A DNA stretch of 64,000 bases from the NCBI RefSeq assembly GCF_900129035.1, contig NZ_FQTW01000001.1:1-64000 (forward strand), read 5' to 3'. The notes under the pieces are model-generated. The model had not been told where the DNA came from, did not search any database, and saw nothing but the letters and a program-made list of their open reading frames with translations. Position 1 is the stretch's first letter. Every line of letters begins with the position of its first letter. This document shows, piece by piece, positions 8,816-17,720 of the stretch. A program made the translations under genes and the position numbers. This DNA comes from Psychroflexus salarius (lineage in GTDB: Bacteria; Bacteroidota; Bacteroidia; Flavobacteriales; Flavobacteriaceae).

Positions 8816-9253
8816 ATGAAAAAATATTTAATACCTATTTTTTTGTTTTTAATCTTCAACACTTTGGCAACTTACAGCCAAAGTGTTTTTGGTAAATGGT
8901 ACACCGTAGACGATCAATCCGGTATTAAAAAATCAATTGTTGAAATCTATAAAGCAGGTAATAAGGTTGAAGGTAAAATCACAAAAATTTTAAAAGAATC
9001 TAAAAGAAATATGCGCTGTAAAAAATGTAAAGGCCAAATGAAAAATAAAAAAATTGAAGGTCTTGTCATTTTAAAAAATTTAGAAAAAGATGAAGATGAA
9101 TATACTAATGGTCAAATAACAAACCCTGAAAATGGTAAAACCTACGATGCTAAAATTTGGGTAAACCCTGAACAACCAAATGAATTAAAAGTACGAGGAT
9201 ACGTTGCTTTTTTCTATCGTACACAAACCTGGCAACGTGTAACCAATAAATAA
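8816..9253 (+). CDS. Secreted DUF2147 family protein
   Basis: 145 residues: a signal peptide (residues 1-22, ending ATYSQ), then the DUF2147 lipocalin-like domain with FGKWYTVDDQSG, IVEIYK, GKITKI, NPENGKTYDAKIW and the closing LKVRGYVAFFYRTQTWQRV. A CKKC pair occurs in the middle, as in many Bacteroidota homologues. Function unknown. It is 4 bases after the chalcone-isomerase-like gene and 6 bases before priA. Confidence 0.88.
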   Translation: MKKYLIPIFLFLIFNTLATYSQSVFGKWYTVDDQSGIKKSIVEIYKAGNKVEGKITKILKESKRNMRCKKCKGQMKNKKIEGLVILKNLEKDEDEYTNGQITNPENGKTYDAKIWVNPEQPNELKVRGYVAFFYRTQTWQRVTNK

Positions 9254-9259
9254 ATTAAT

Positions 9260-11710
9260 TTGCATTTTGTAGACGTAATATTACCTCTTGCATTACCAAA
9301 ACGCTTTACTTATGTCTTTAAAGCCGAAGATTACGATTTTGAAATAAAAGTTGGTAAACGTGTGGCTATTCAATTCGGTAAACGAAAAATATACACGGCA
9401 ATTGTAGTCAATATTCACAACAATCCACCACAAGCTTATGACGCAAAACCAATTGAAGATGTTTTAGACCAAACACCCATTTTAACCCAATTACAATTAC
9501 AATTTTTTAAATGGGTTTCAGATTATTACCTCTGTAGTGAAGGCGAAGTTTTACGAGCTGCCTTACCAAGCGCATTTTTACTTGAAAGCGAAACTATTAT
9601 TGAAAAACATCCTGATATCAATCAAAATGAAATAGAATTTATTGAAGATCAGCATGTTTTAATTTTAGATGCACTCGACATGCAATCAAGTTTGAAGTTA
9701 TCAGATGTCATGTCAATTCTAGGAAAAAAAACAGTATTTCCTGTTTTAAATGAAATGTTGAGTAAAGATTTAATTGTTTTTAATCAAGAATTAAATCGCC
9801 AATACAAACCAAAATTAATTAAATACCTCAGGCTGAACTCTGTTTATTATCAGCAACAAAAATTTGAAGAACTTCTCGAATCTCTTAATCGCGCCAAAAA
9901 GCAAAAAGAAGTCTTTATGAAAATGATTGCTTTAGAAACAGCTAAAAAACCAATTACTAAAACCAAATTGAAACAAGAAACAGCGGTTTCAGATGCAGTT
10001 ATTAAGGCCTTGATAGATAAAGCCATATTAATTGAAGAAGAAAAACAACAAGATCGCGTTCAGTTTAAAACTGAAGTCACATCACATCATATTCAACTAA
10101 GCGATCTACAAGATCAAGCGTTCAACCAAATTAAATCCAACTTAGAGACTAAAGATGTCTGTCTATTTCAAGGGGTTACTTCTTCTGGTAAAACCGAAAT
10201 TTATATTAAACTGATTGAAGCTCAAATTGCAAAGGGAAATCAAGTATTATATCTATTACCTGAAATTGCGCTTACCACTCAACTTATTACGAGATTACAA
10301 AACTATTTCGGTGATCAAGTGATTGTATTTCATAGTAAATTTTCGGTTAATGAACGTGTTGAAGCTTACAAACATGTTCTAAATCAGTCTAAAGGTCGAA
10401 TTATTATTGGAGCAAGGTCGTCCATATTTTTACCTTTTCAAAATCTTGGCTTAATTATCGTTGATGAGTCTCACGAAACCAGTTTTAAGCAGTATGATCC
10501 GGCACCGCGATATCAAGCTAGAGATGCGGCCATTGTTTTGGCAAAAATGTCACAAGCTAGAGTTATATTAGGAACGGCAACACCAAGCTTAGAGAGTATT
10601 TATAATGTAAAGCAAAAAAAATATGCTTATGTCACACTCACTAAACGTTTTGGAAACGTTTTATTCCCTAAGATAAATATTATCGACCTTCAAGAACGCT
10701 ACAAAAAGAAAAAAATGAAAGGTCATTTTTCGGAAGACTTAATTCTTAAAATTCAAGAGACTTTAGAACATGGAGAACAAGTTATTTTATTTCAGAATAG
10801 ACGTGGATATTCGCCAATTTTAGAATGCAATTCTTGTGGAAATTCTCCACAATGCCCCAATTGTGATGTAAGTTTAACTTATCACAAACATAATAATACG
10901 CTACGTTGTCATTATTGTGGCTACCATATCGCTATGCAAATTAAATGTATGGCTTGTGGAAGCAAAGATTTATCAACCAAGGGTTTTGGGACAGAACAAA
11001 TTGAAGTTGAAGCCAAAGCATTGTTTCCTGAATTTAAAATTAAACGTATGGACTTAGATACCACTCGCGCTAAAAATGCTTATGGTAATCTTATTACTGA
11101 ATTTGAGCAAGGTGAAATAGATATTCTTGTGGGTACTCAAATGCTTAGCAAAGGGTTAGATTTTAGGGATGTAAGTTTAGTTGGCGTTTTAAATGCGGAC
11201 TCTTTGTTGAATTTTCCAGATTTTAGGGCTCATGAAAGATGTTTTCAATTATTAACACAAGTTGCCGGTAGAGCAGGCCGAACACAAAAGCAAGGCGAAG
11301 TCTTAATACAAAGTTTTAATCCGCACCATCAAGTACTTCAACAGGTAACCACTTACAATTATAAACAATTATATAAGGAACAACTTTATGATCGGAAACA
11401 TTTTAAGTATCCACCTTATTTTAGATTAGTGAGATTTACACTGAAGTCAAAAGATTTTAACCGTGTTAATGAAGCGTCTGCTTGGTTGGCAACTTATTAT
11501 AGACAAGTATTTAAAGAATATGTTTTAGGTCCAGAGTTTCCGCCGATTCTTCGTATTCGGAATATGTACCATAAAAACATACTGCTTAAAATTCCGCCTC
11601 AACAAAGTTTATCCAAAACAAAAAGCTACATCAATAAAGGCCGCGATAAATTTGAAGCTATTGGAGCTTTTAAATCAATTCGTTTAATAATAGATGTTGA
11701 TCCTTTTTAA
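9260..11710 (+). CDS. priA: Primosomal protein N' (replication restart helicase)
   Basis: 816 residues, 3'-to-5' superfamily 2 helicase that reloads the replisome at stalled forks. The N-terminal 3'BD domain begins HFVDVILPLALPKRFTY. The helicase part has Walker A GVTSSGKTEIY, Walker B VDESHETSFKQ, GTATPSLES and QVAGRAGR. The zinc-binding module has four Cys pairs (CNSC, CPNC, CHYC, CMAC). The start is a TTG at 9260; no ATG fits the family's N-terminus. It is followed at once by the palindromic repeat. Confidence 0.96.
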   Translation: MHFVDVILPLALPKRFTYVFKAEDYDFEIKVGKRVAIQFGKRKIYTAIVVNIHNNPPQAYDAKPIEDVLDQTPILTQLQLQFFKWVSDYYLCSEGEVLRAALPSAFLLESETIIEKHPDINQNEIEFIEDQHVLILDALDMQSSLKLSDVMSILGKKTVFPVLNEMLSKDLIVFNQELNRQYKPKLIKYLRLNSVYYQQQKFEELLESLNRAKKQKEVFMKMIALETAKKPITKTKLKQETAVSDAVIKALIDKAILIEEEKQQDRVQFKTEVTSHHIQLSDLQDQAFNQIKSNLETKDVCLFQGVTSSGKTEIYIKLIEAQIAKGNQVLYLLPEIALTTQLITRLQNYFGDQVIVFHSKFSVNERVEAYKHVLNQSKGRIIIGARSSIFLPFQNLGLIIVDESHETSFKQYDPAPRYQARDAAIVLAKMSQARVILGTATPSLESIYNVKQKKYAYVTLTKRFGNVLFPKINIIDLQERYKKKKMKGHFSEDLILKIQETLEHGEQVILFQNRRGYSPILECNSCGNSPQCPNCDVSLTYHKHNNTLRCHYCGYHIAMQIKCMACGSKDLSTKGFGTEQIEVEAKALFPEFKIKRMDLDTTRAKNAYGNLITEFEQGEIDILVGTQMLSKGLDFRDVSLVGVLNADSLLNFPDFRAHERCFQLLTQVAGRAGRTQKQGEVLIQSFNPHHQVLQQVTTYNYKQLYKEQLYDRKHFKYPPYFRLVRFTLKSKDFNRVNEASAWLATYYRQVFKEYVLGPEFPPILRIRNMYHKNILLKIPPQQSLSKTKSYINKGRDKFEAIGAFKSIRLIIDVDPF

Positions 11711-11714
11711 GTTA

Positions 11715-11874
11715 TACCAAATATCCTATAAGATGAGACAAAAAGAAATTGAATTATAATTGTCTTAATCAAGGCAAAAAAATTAATCATAGCCTAAGCT
11801 ACGTTTCATTTTTTTAACGAAGAGAAAGGCAATTAGAAACTATTTATTTATCTTATTTTATGGGAGATTTAGTA
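11715..11874. repeat. Imperfect palindromic (MITE-like) intergenic repeat
   Basis: The whole 160-base gap between priA and the exporter gene folds back on itself. The left end TACCAAATATCCTATAAGAT matches the reverse complement of the right end (TACTAAATCTCCCATAAAAT) at most positions. Further in, AATTGTC pairs with the AATTGCC equivalent. The centre ATAGCCTAAGCTA is itself nearly self-complementary. It has no coding capacity. Such long, terminally conserved palindromes between convergent genes are typical of non-autonomous mobile elements or bidirectional RNA-terminating repeats. No transposase or target duplication was recognised. Confidence 0.6.
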
Positions 11875-11912
11875 TTAGTAGTTCAAACTTCAACTTATCG
11901 CAACAACTTCAA

Positions 11913-13697
11913 CTAGGCACTGATATCTACCTCTTTTTCAAATTGAGCTTCGTATAAACGTTTATAAAATCCGTTAGTTGTAAGAAGTTCATCATGTTTT
12001 CCGACTTCTTTAATTTCGCCCTGATCCATCACAATAATTTTATCGGCAGTTTTAATGGTGGCTAATCGATGTGCAATAATGATGGATGTTCTTCCTTTTG
12101 TAATTTTTTCGGTGGCTTCTTGAATTAACTGCTCACTGTAAGAGTCGATAGAAGAGGTGGCTTCGTCTAAAACTAAAATACCTGGATTACTAACATATGC
12201 GCGAAGAAAAGCAATAAGTTGGCGTTGTCCTGAAGACAACATTGCGCCTCGTTCTTTCACGTTATAATGGTAATTGTTAGGTAAACTGCTTATAAACTCG
12301 TGAACACCAATATCTTTTGCTGCTTGAATAATATCGGCTTCTTTAATAGCTGGTTTATTTAAGCTAATATTTTTTAATATACTATCTGCAAATAAAAAGA
12401 CATCTTGTAGAACAACCGCTATTTCTTCTCTTAAACTATTCAGTTCGTAAGATTTTAAATTTTTACCGTCAACTAAAATTTCACCAGAATCAATATCATA
12501 AAAACGGCTGAGTAAATTAATGATAGTACTTTTTCCTGCGCCTGTAGCGCCAACAATAGCAACAGTTTCTCCTGAATTAACTTCTAAATTAATGCCTTTT
12601 AAGACTTCTTCGCCTTTAACATAGCTAAATCTAACTTGGTTGAATTTAATGTTGCCTTTTAAATTTTTAGCTTCAATTTGACCTTGATTTTCAATTTTAG
12701 AATTAGTGTCAATAATTCCAAACACACGATTAGCGGCAACCATACCCATTTGTAGCGAATTAAATTTATCGGCAATTTGTCTTAAAGGTCTAAATAGCAT
12801 TTGGGCTAATTCTATAAACATAATAATAATACCAAGTGATAAGACGTCACTTTCAACAACTCGTAAACCACCAAACCAAACGATTAAACCAATGGTAATT
12901 GATGTAGACATTTCAGCGATTGGGAAGAATATGGCATTATACCAAACCGTTTTAATCCAAGCTTTTTTGTGCTTTTCATTAATATTTTTAAAATTTTTAT
13001 ATTCTTCTTGTTCTCGATTAAATATTTGCACAATCTTCATTCCTGAGATGCGTTCTTGAACAAATGAGTTTAAGTTAGAAACTTGGGCTCTGACATCTTC
13101 AAATGCAACTTTCATTTTCTTCTGAAAAACGCGTGTTGCATATAATATAAATGGTAAAACTGTCAGTACAAGCAAAGTGAGTTGCCAACTTTGATAAAAC
13201 ATGACAAATAAAACAGCAATCATTTTTAGTAAATCACTGATAATCATAAATAAGCCCTGACTAAATATACTTGCAATTGTTTCAATATCACTCACAGCTC
13301 TGGTAACTAAACGGCCAACTGATGAGTTATCAAAATACTGTTTTTTAAAGTCCATCATGTGGTTAAAGAGTTTTACTCTTAAATCTCGAATCACTTTTTG
13401 ACCAAGCCAATTGGCAAAAAATATAAAACTAAACTGAAAAATGACCTCACCAATTAAAACAAGCAGCATCATGAGGATGTAAAACTGCGTTGTTTTAACG
13501 TCTTTTTCTACAATCCCATCATCAATTGCAAATCTCAGTAAATATGGGCGCATTACACCTAAAGCAGATAATACAATAGCTGCAATAGCAACAAAGTAAA
13601 AGGTTTTTTTGTAAGGTTTTGTAAATGCCAATAAGCGCTTAAATAAACCTAAATCAAAGGCTTTACCAGTAGTTGAATTATTTTTTTTTGTTTTCAT
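11913..13697 (-). CDS. ABC exporter with fused membrane and ATPase domains (MsbA-like)
   Basis: 594 residues. Residues 20-320 are a type IV exporter membrane domain with six helices. Residues 345-585 are the nucleotide-binding domain with Walker A GATGAGKST, Q-loop VVLQDVFLF, signature LSSGQRQL, Walker B ILVLDEATSSID and switch AHRLATI. It is a half-transporter acting as a homo- or heterodimer in the inner membrane. The closest named relatives are MsbA and multidrug exporters; the substrate cannot be told from sequence. Its ATG starts directly after the truA stop, so the two genes form one leftward unit. Confidence 0.9.
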   Translation of the reverse strand: MKTKKNNSTTGKAFDLGLFKRLLAFTKPYKKTFYFVAIAAIVLSALGVMRPYLLRFAIDDGIVEKDVKTTQFYILMMLLVLIGEVIFQFSFIFFANWLGQKVIRDLRVKLFNHMMDFKKQYFDNSSVGRLVTRAVSDIETIASIFSQGLFMIISDLLKMIAVLFVMFYQSWQLTLLVLTVLPFILYATRVFQKKMKVAFEDVRAQVSNLNSFVQERISGMKIVQIFNREQEEYKNFKNINEKHKKAWIKTVWYNAIFFPIAEMSTSITIGLIVWFGGLRVVESDVLSLGIIIMFIELAQMLFRPLRQIADKFNSLQMGMVAANRVFGIIDTNSKIENQGQIEAKNLKGNIKFNQVRFSYVKGEEVLKGINLEVNSGETVAIVGATGAGKSTIINLLSRFYDIDSGEILVDGKNLKSYELNSLREEIAVVLQDVFLFADSILKNISLNKPAIKEADIIQAAKDIGVHEFISSLPNNYHYNVKERGAMLSSGQRQLIAFLRAYVSNPGILVLDEATSSIDSYSEQLIQEATEKITKGRTSIIIAHRLATIKTADKIIVMDQGEIKEVGKHDELLTTNGFYKRLYEAQFEKEVDISA

Positions 13698-14426
13698 TTA
13701 ATAGCCAATATCAGTTAAAAATAGGGCATGAGCAGGAACAGATTTTCCTGCATTTCTGCGGTCTTGATCGATAATGATTTGATTGAATTCTTTTAAAGTT
13801 AATGTTTGTAAACCAACTTCAATCATAGTGCCTACAATTGCCCGAACCATATTTCTTAAAAATCGATTAGCCTTAATGTCAAAACAAATCAAATTACGTT
13901 CTAATTTCCACTCGGCTTCAAATATGTTGCAATGATAAGTGTAGACATTGGTTTTAACCTTAGAAAACGCTTTAAAGTTTTGATGTTTTTTCAAAATTTC
14001 ACAAGACGCATTCATTTGATTTAAGTCTAATTGGCGCTTAATGTAATAGGCTGAATTAATGACAAATGGATTTTTATTCTGCGTGATTTGATAGCGATAA
14101 GACCGATGTTTAGCATCAAACCGTGCATGAAAATCATCTTTAACTTGTTCAATTTTTTGAAAAGCAATATCTTTAGGCAACAAAGTATTGCATTTAAAAA
14201 CAAGCTGACTTAAGTCTTCAATGAAGACTTCAGAATCAAAATGAGCAACATAATAAGAAGCATGAACACCAGTATCAGTCCGTCCAGCACCAACCACTTT
14301 AATATTCTGCTGAAGCGCGGTACTTAATGCATTTTCAACTAATTCTTGAACACTTAAGTGATTGGGCTGAATTTGCCAACCCTTATATGCTAAACCATTG
14401 TATGATAATGTAACTTTGTACCTCAA
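13698..14426 (-). CDS. truA: tRNA pseudouridine(38-40) synthase
   Basis: 242 residues. It begins RYKVTLSYNGLAYKGWQIQ and has catalytic Asp51 in GAGRTDTGVHA. Later motifs are RFLRNMVRAIVG and the C-terminal RNAGKSVPAHALFL. It modifies positions 38-40 in the anticodon arm. The start is TTG at 14424-14426; the -7 element 15 bases further upstream leaves no room for a longer protein. Confidence 0.95.
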   Translation of the reverse strand: MRYKVTLSYNGLAYKGWQIQPNHLSVQELVENALSTALQQNIKVVGAGRTDTGVHASYYVAHFDSEVFIEDLSQLVFKCNTLLPKDIAFQKIEQVKDDFHARFDAKHRSYRYQITQNKNPFVINSAYYIKRQLDLNQMNASCEILKKHQNFKAFSKVKTNVYTYHCNIFEAEWKLERNLICFDIKANRFLRNMVRAIVGTMIEVGLQTLTLKEFNQIIIDQDRRNAGKSVPAHALFLTDIGY

Positions 14427-14441
14427 AAAACTTCTTTTTTA

Positions 14442-14449
14442 CAAAGATA
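14442..14449 (-). promoter_or_regulatory. Bacteroidota -7 element for truA
   Basis: TATCTTTG on the minus strand matches TAnnTTTG and lies 15 bases before the TTG start. Transcription would start only a few bases ahead of the gene, giving a very short leader and supporting the TTG start choice. Confidence 0.5.
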
Positions 14450-14498
14450 GAATTTATAGGCTTTGTAAATCTTAAGAGTTTGCTATAATACTATTTTG

Positions 14499-15005
14499 AT
14501 GAAAATTTTATTGCTTAGTGATACACATTCGTATATAGATGATCGCATACTGAGTTATGCTGAAGAAGCAGATGAAGTATGGCATGCTGGAGATATTGGT
14601 AAGGTTGAAGTTACCGACCAAATTAAACAAGTTTCTCAACTTCGGGCAGTTTACGGTAATATTGATGGCGAAGAGATTCGTAGAGAATTTCCTTTGCATC
14701 AAAAATTCAATTGTCATGGTGTTAAAGTTTGGATGACCCATATTGGTGGTTATCCAAAGCGGTATGCGCCTTCAATTCGTGAAGCGCTAAAAAAACAGCC
14801 ACCAGATTTATTTATTTCAGGGCATTCACATATTTTAAAAGTAATGCGAGACCACGAATTAAAACTAATGCACATGAATCCTGGTGCTGCTGGTGTTCAT
14901 GGCTTTCATAAAGAACGGACCATGTTAAGTTTTGAAATCAACAAAGCTCAACTTGAAAACCTTCAATTAATTAAATTAGGCTTAAGAGGGAAAACAGGAC
15001 TTTAA
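14499..15005 (+). CDS. YfcE/MJ0936-type metallophosphoesterase
   Basis: About 168 residues with the calcineurin-like phosphoesterase motifs: LLSDTHSYID, WHAGDIG, VYGNIDG, MTHIGG and ISGHSHILK. This small class hydrolyses phosphodiesters such as cyclic nucleotides or bis-pNPP in vitro; its true substrate is not known. The ATG at 14499 is preferred over an in-frame TTG just before it. It is divergent from truA and followed by a terminator hairpin. Confidence 0.9.
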   Translation: MKILLLSDTHSYIDDRILSYAEEADEVWHAGDIGKVEVTDQIKQVSQLRAVYGNIDGEEIRREFPLHQKFNCHGVKVWMTHIGGYPKRYAPSIREALKKQPPDLFISGHSHILKVMRDHELKLMHMNPGAAGVHGFHKERTMLSFEINKAQLENLQLIKLGLRGKTGL

Positions 15006-15012
15006 AAACCAA

Positions 15013-15038
15013 GAAACCCCGAAATTAATCGGGGTTTC
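15013..15038 (+). terminator. Terminator hairpin between convergent genes
   Basis: The perfect stem GAAACCCCG / CGGGGTTTC has an eight-base loop and only a weak T-tract on either side. It lies just after the phosphoesterase stop and before the end of the convergent DUF4293 gene, so it probably serves both. Confidence 0.65.
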
Positions 15039-15066
15039 ATTCACTAAATACACTAAGATTTGTGGC

Positions 15067-15477
15067 TTAACGAAATCGGTCAACAGATTTTACAAGATCT
15101 TCATCCTTTTTGATGGCTTTGTTGGCCATCACTAAAAAAACGATAGAAATGATTGGGAGAAGCATCTCAATACCTTTCTCTGAAAATGATTTTTCTCCAG
15201 GTAAATTTAGCAGACCGTAAACGAAAACACCTACTAAAACAAAGTTTAATATGATATTTACACGTCCTAAAACGAATTGCAATTTTCTGTTTTTAAATAA
15301 AAATATAGCAATAAGCGCAATTAATGCACTTACAGAAAACAAAGACCTAATAATTAAAATTGATTGTTCTCCAAGAACATGAGACATGTCAAATTTATCA
15401 ATACCGATTATATTAAATATAACCGCATTAAGTAAAACAACTATCAATAAATATAAAGACTGTCTGCGTTGTATCAT
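15067..15477 (-). CDS. DUF4293 family membrane protein
   Basis: 136 residues beginning MIQRRQSLYLL, the usual start of DUF4293 proteins, with four predicted membrane helices (near residues 8-28, 43-63, 72-92, 108-125). Function unknown; the family is confined to Bacteroidota and is repeatedly found next to rho, as here. A longer frame reaches 15564, but a TAnnTTTG promoter element at 15496-15503 would place the transcript start inside that extension, so the MIQR start is preferred. Confidence 0.85.
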   Translation of the reverse strand: MIQRRQSLYLLIVVLLNAVIFNIIGIDKFDMSHVLGEQSILIIRSLFSVSALIALIAIFLFKNRKLQFVLGRVNIILNFVLVGVFVYGLLNLPGEKSFSEKGIEMLLPIISIVFLVMANKAIKKDEDLVKSVDRFR

Positions 15478-15495
15478 TGTGCTATAAATTCGACA

Positions 15496-15503
15496 CAAAA
15501 ATA
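15496..15503 (-). promoter_or_regulatory. Bacteroidota -7 element for the DUF4293 gene
   Basis: TATTTTTG on the minus strand matches TAnnTTTG and lies 18 bases before the ATG at 15477. It decides the start of the gene in favour of the shorter protein. Confidence 0.45.
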
Positions 15504-15654
15504 GTAGTTTATCTGAGAAAATAAGAGCATAATTAAAATTTTGTTGTATAATTGCAATGTCCATAAACTTGGGCGTTTTGTAATTTATTCAGTTACATTA
15601 TTTTAAACCCCAAATTTTACTTCATAATATTTAAAATAATTTCAATAAATATCA

Positions 15655-17397
15655 ATGTTAGAGATTAACGAATTAAAGGCAAAAAAACTGCCTGAATTGC
15701 AAGGTATTGCTAAAGAGCTAGAAGTTCCTAAGTTTAAAAGCTTAAAAAAATTAGATTTAATTTATCAAATTCTTGATTACCAAGCTAGCAACCCTGAAAA
15801 GGTTAAATCTGTAGTTTCTTCAGAACCAAGTCCTGCAAAAACTTCTCCTTCACAAAATAAAGAGCAGAACGTTTCAAAAGGCGAAGCTCGAAAAAAAGTT
15901 ACAAAGACCAGTCAAAATAAAACGTCTGCTAAGATTTCAGATGAATCAAAATCTTCTGAAGATAAAAATTCTAAGCGACCAAGACAAAAGACGACATCTA
16001 GCCAATCAAAGCCTGAGAATTCAAATCAATCTAAGTCCAGCAAAAACACTCAGCAAAAAACGTCTACAAAAGAAAAATCAGATTCTAATCAAAAAAATAG
16101 TCAATCTTCTGCTAAACAACCACAAAAGCAAGGTTCGAAGCTAGACCAAAATCAAAAGAAGTCTTCTGATTCTAAAAATGACACCTCACAAAAACGCTCA
16201 TCACACCAATCCAATCAAAAATCTAATCAGAAAAACGGTAATAAAGATACCCGAAATAAATATAAACAACCTAATTACGAATTTGATGCGATTATAGAGT
16301 CTGAAGGTGTTTTAGATATGATGCCTGATGGCTATGGATTTTTACGTTCGTCAGATTACAATTATTTATCATCTCCAGATGATATTTACTTGTCTCAATC
16401 TCAAATAAAATTATTTGGATTAAAAACAGGCGACACTGTTTTAGGTCAAGTTAGACCACCAAAAGAAGGTGAAAAATATTTTCCTTTAATCAAGATTAAT
16501 AAAATCAACGGTCTTGATCCTCAAGTTGTTCGCGATCGTGTTTCATTTGAGCATTTAACACCATTATTCCCAAAAGAACGTTTTAGAATAGCAGAGCGAA
16601 GCTCTTCAATCAGCACTCGGGTTATGGACATGTTTGCGCCAATTGGTAAGGGACAACGTGGTATGATTGTCTCGCAACCAAAAACAGGAAAAACAATGTT
16701 GCTTAAAGACATTGCCAACGCCATTGCCGCTAACCATCCTGAGGTTTATCAAATTGTTTTATTAATCGATGAACGTCCAGAAGAAGTAACTGATATGCAA
16801 CGTAGTGTTCGTGGTGAAGTGGTGGCTTCAACTTTTGATAAAGAAGCACATGAACATGTTAAAGTAGCCAATATTGTGCTTGATAAAGCAAAAAGATTAG
16901 TTGAATGTGGTCATGATGTGGTTATTTTATTAGACTCCATTACGCGTTTGGCAAGAGCTTATAACACGGTTCAACCAGCAAGTGGAAAAGTGTTGAGTGG
17001 TGGTGTAGATGCTAATGCATTACATAAACCTAAGCGCTTTTTTGGTGCCGCACGAAATATTGAAAACGGTGGATCACTATCAATTATTGCAACCGCTTTA
17101 ACTGATACAGGTTCTAAAATGGATGAAGTCATTTTTGAAGAATTTAAAGGTACAGGAAACATGGAGCTTCAGTTAGACCGTAAAATTGCCAATCGTCGTA
17201 TTTTCCCAGCAATCGACTTAACCGCTTCAAGTACGCGTCGAGATGACTTATTACTCGATCAAGATATGGTTCAAAAAATGTGGGTAATGCGTAAGTATTT
17301 AGCTGATATGAATCCTGTAGAGGCTATGGAGTTTATAAGTGAACGCATTAAGCAAACTAAAAATAATGAAGAATTTATCATTTCTATGAATGGTTAA
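15655..17397 (+). CDS. rho: Transcription termination factor Rho with long polar insert
   Basis: 580 residues. Residues 1-42 are the SAP-like Rho_N helix bundle. Residues about 55-205 form a low-complexity Ser/Lys/Gln/Asn-rich insert. Residues from about 210 are the cold-shock-like RNA-binding domain ([17 protein letters not shown]) and the hexameric RecA-type ATPase with Walker [19 protein letters not shown], Walker [17 protein letters not shown] and the Q/R-loop region. E. coli Rho is about 420 residues; the extra length is all in the insert. Such inserts are common in Bacteroidota and in one species drive phase separation. A strong terminator follows the gene. Confidence 0.96.
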   Translation: MLEINELKAKKLPELQGIAKELEVPKFKSLKKLDLIYQILDYQASNPEKVKSVVSSEPSPAKTSPSQNKEQNVSKGEARKKVTKTSQNKTSAKISDESKSSEDKNSKRPRQKTTSSQSKPENSNQSKSSKNTQQKTSTKEKSDSNQKNSQSSAKQPQKQGSKLDQNQKKSSDSKNDTSQKRSSHQSNQKSNQKNGNKDTRNKYKQPNYEFDAIIESEGVLDMMPDGYGFLRSSDYNYLSSPDDIYLSQSQIKLFGLKTGDTVLGQVRPPKEGEKYFPLIKINKINGLDPQVVRDRVSFEHLTPLFPKERFRIAERSSSISTRVMDMFAPIGKGQRGMIVSQPKTGKTMLLKDIANAIAANHPEVYQIVLLIDERPEEVTDMQRSVRGEVVASTFDKEAHEHVKVANIVLDKAKRLVECGHDVVILLDSITRLARAYNTVQPASGKVLSGGVDANALHKPKRFFGAARNIENGGSLSIIATALTDTGSKMDEVIFEEFKGTGNMELQLDRKIANRRIFPAIDLTASSTRRDDLLLDQDMVQKMWVMRKYLADMNPVEAMEFISERIKQTKNNEEFIISMNG

Positions 17398-17421
17398 TTC
17401 ACTTTAATTATTTAATAAATC

Positions 17422-17456
17422 AAAACCGCTTTAATTTCAATTAGAGCGGTTTTTTT
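17422..17456 (+). terminator. Rho-independent terminator after rho
   Basis: AAAACCGCT pairs with AGCGGTTTT around a short A/T loop and is followed by a run of T residues. It lies about 25 bases after the rho stop codon. Confidence 0.88.
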
Positions 17457-17460
17457 GAAT

Positions 17461-17720
17461 AAGCGAAATTTTATTCGGAATAAACGATTTAAAAAAACTG
17501 ATCTAGTTCAAGTTATTTCTACCTTCTAAACATCTAAAAAATCTTTTGAACGTTTCAAAAATCAATAAAAAAACTTATTTAAGCATGATACAATTTGGTA
17601 CAGGTTTGAAAATTTAACCTCAAATCCTGTGACTACATTCATCAGCGACGTCCAACCCTATGATTGGAGTGAAGGCATACCATTTTCTGTACCCAACTAG
17701 TACATTATACTATTTTAAAC
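17461..17720. other. Intergenic stretch without a recognisable gene
   Basis: About 260 bases between the rho terminator and the convergent end of metX-hom. Both strands are broken by stops. One hairpin is visible at 17605-17633 (CAGGTTTGA against TCAAATCCTG), which could stop leftward transcription from the methionine genes but lacks a good T run. No promoter, RNA gene or protein remnant was recognised. Confidence 0.4.

Noticed and set aside
15478-15564. N-terminal extension of the DUF4293 protein
   Set aside because: The family starts MIQR, and a TAnnTTTG element lies within the extension.
17461-17720. Possible protein remnant after rho
   Set aside because: All frames contain several stops and no family motif was recognised; only a weak hairpin remains.
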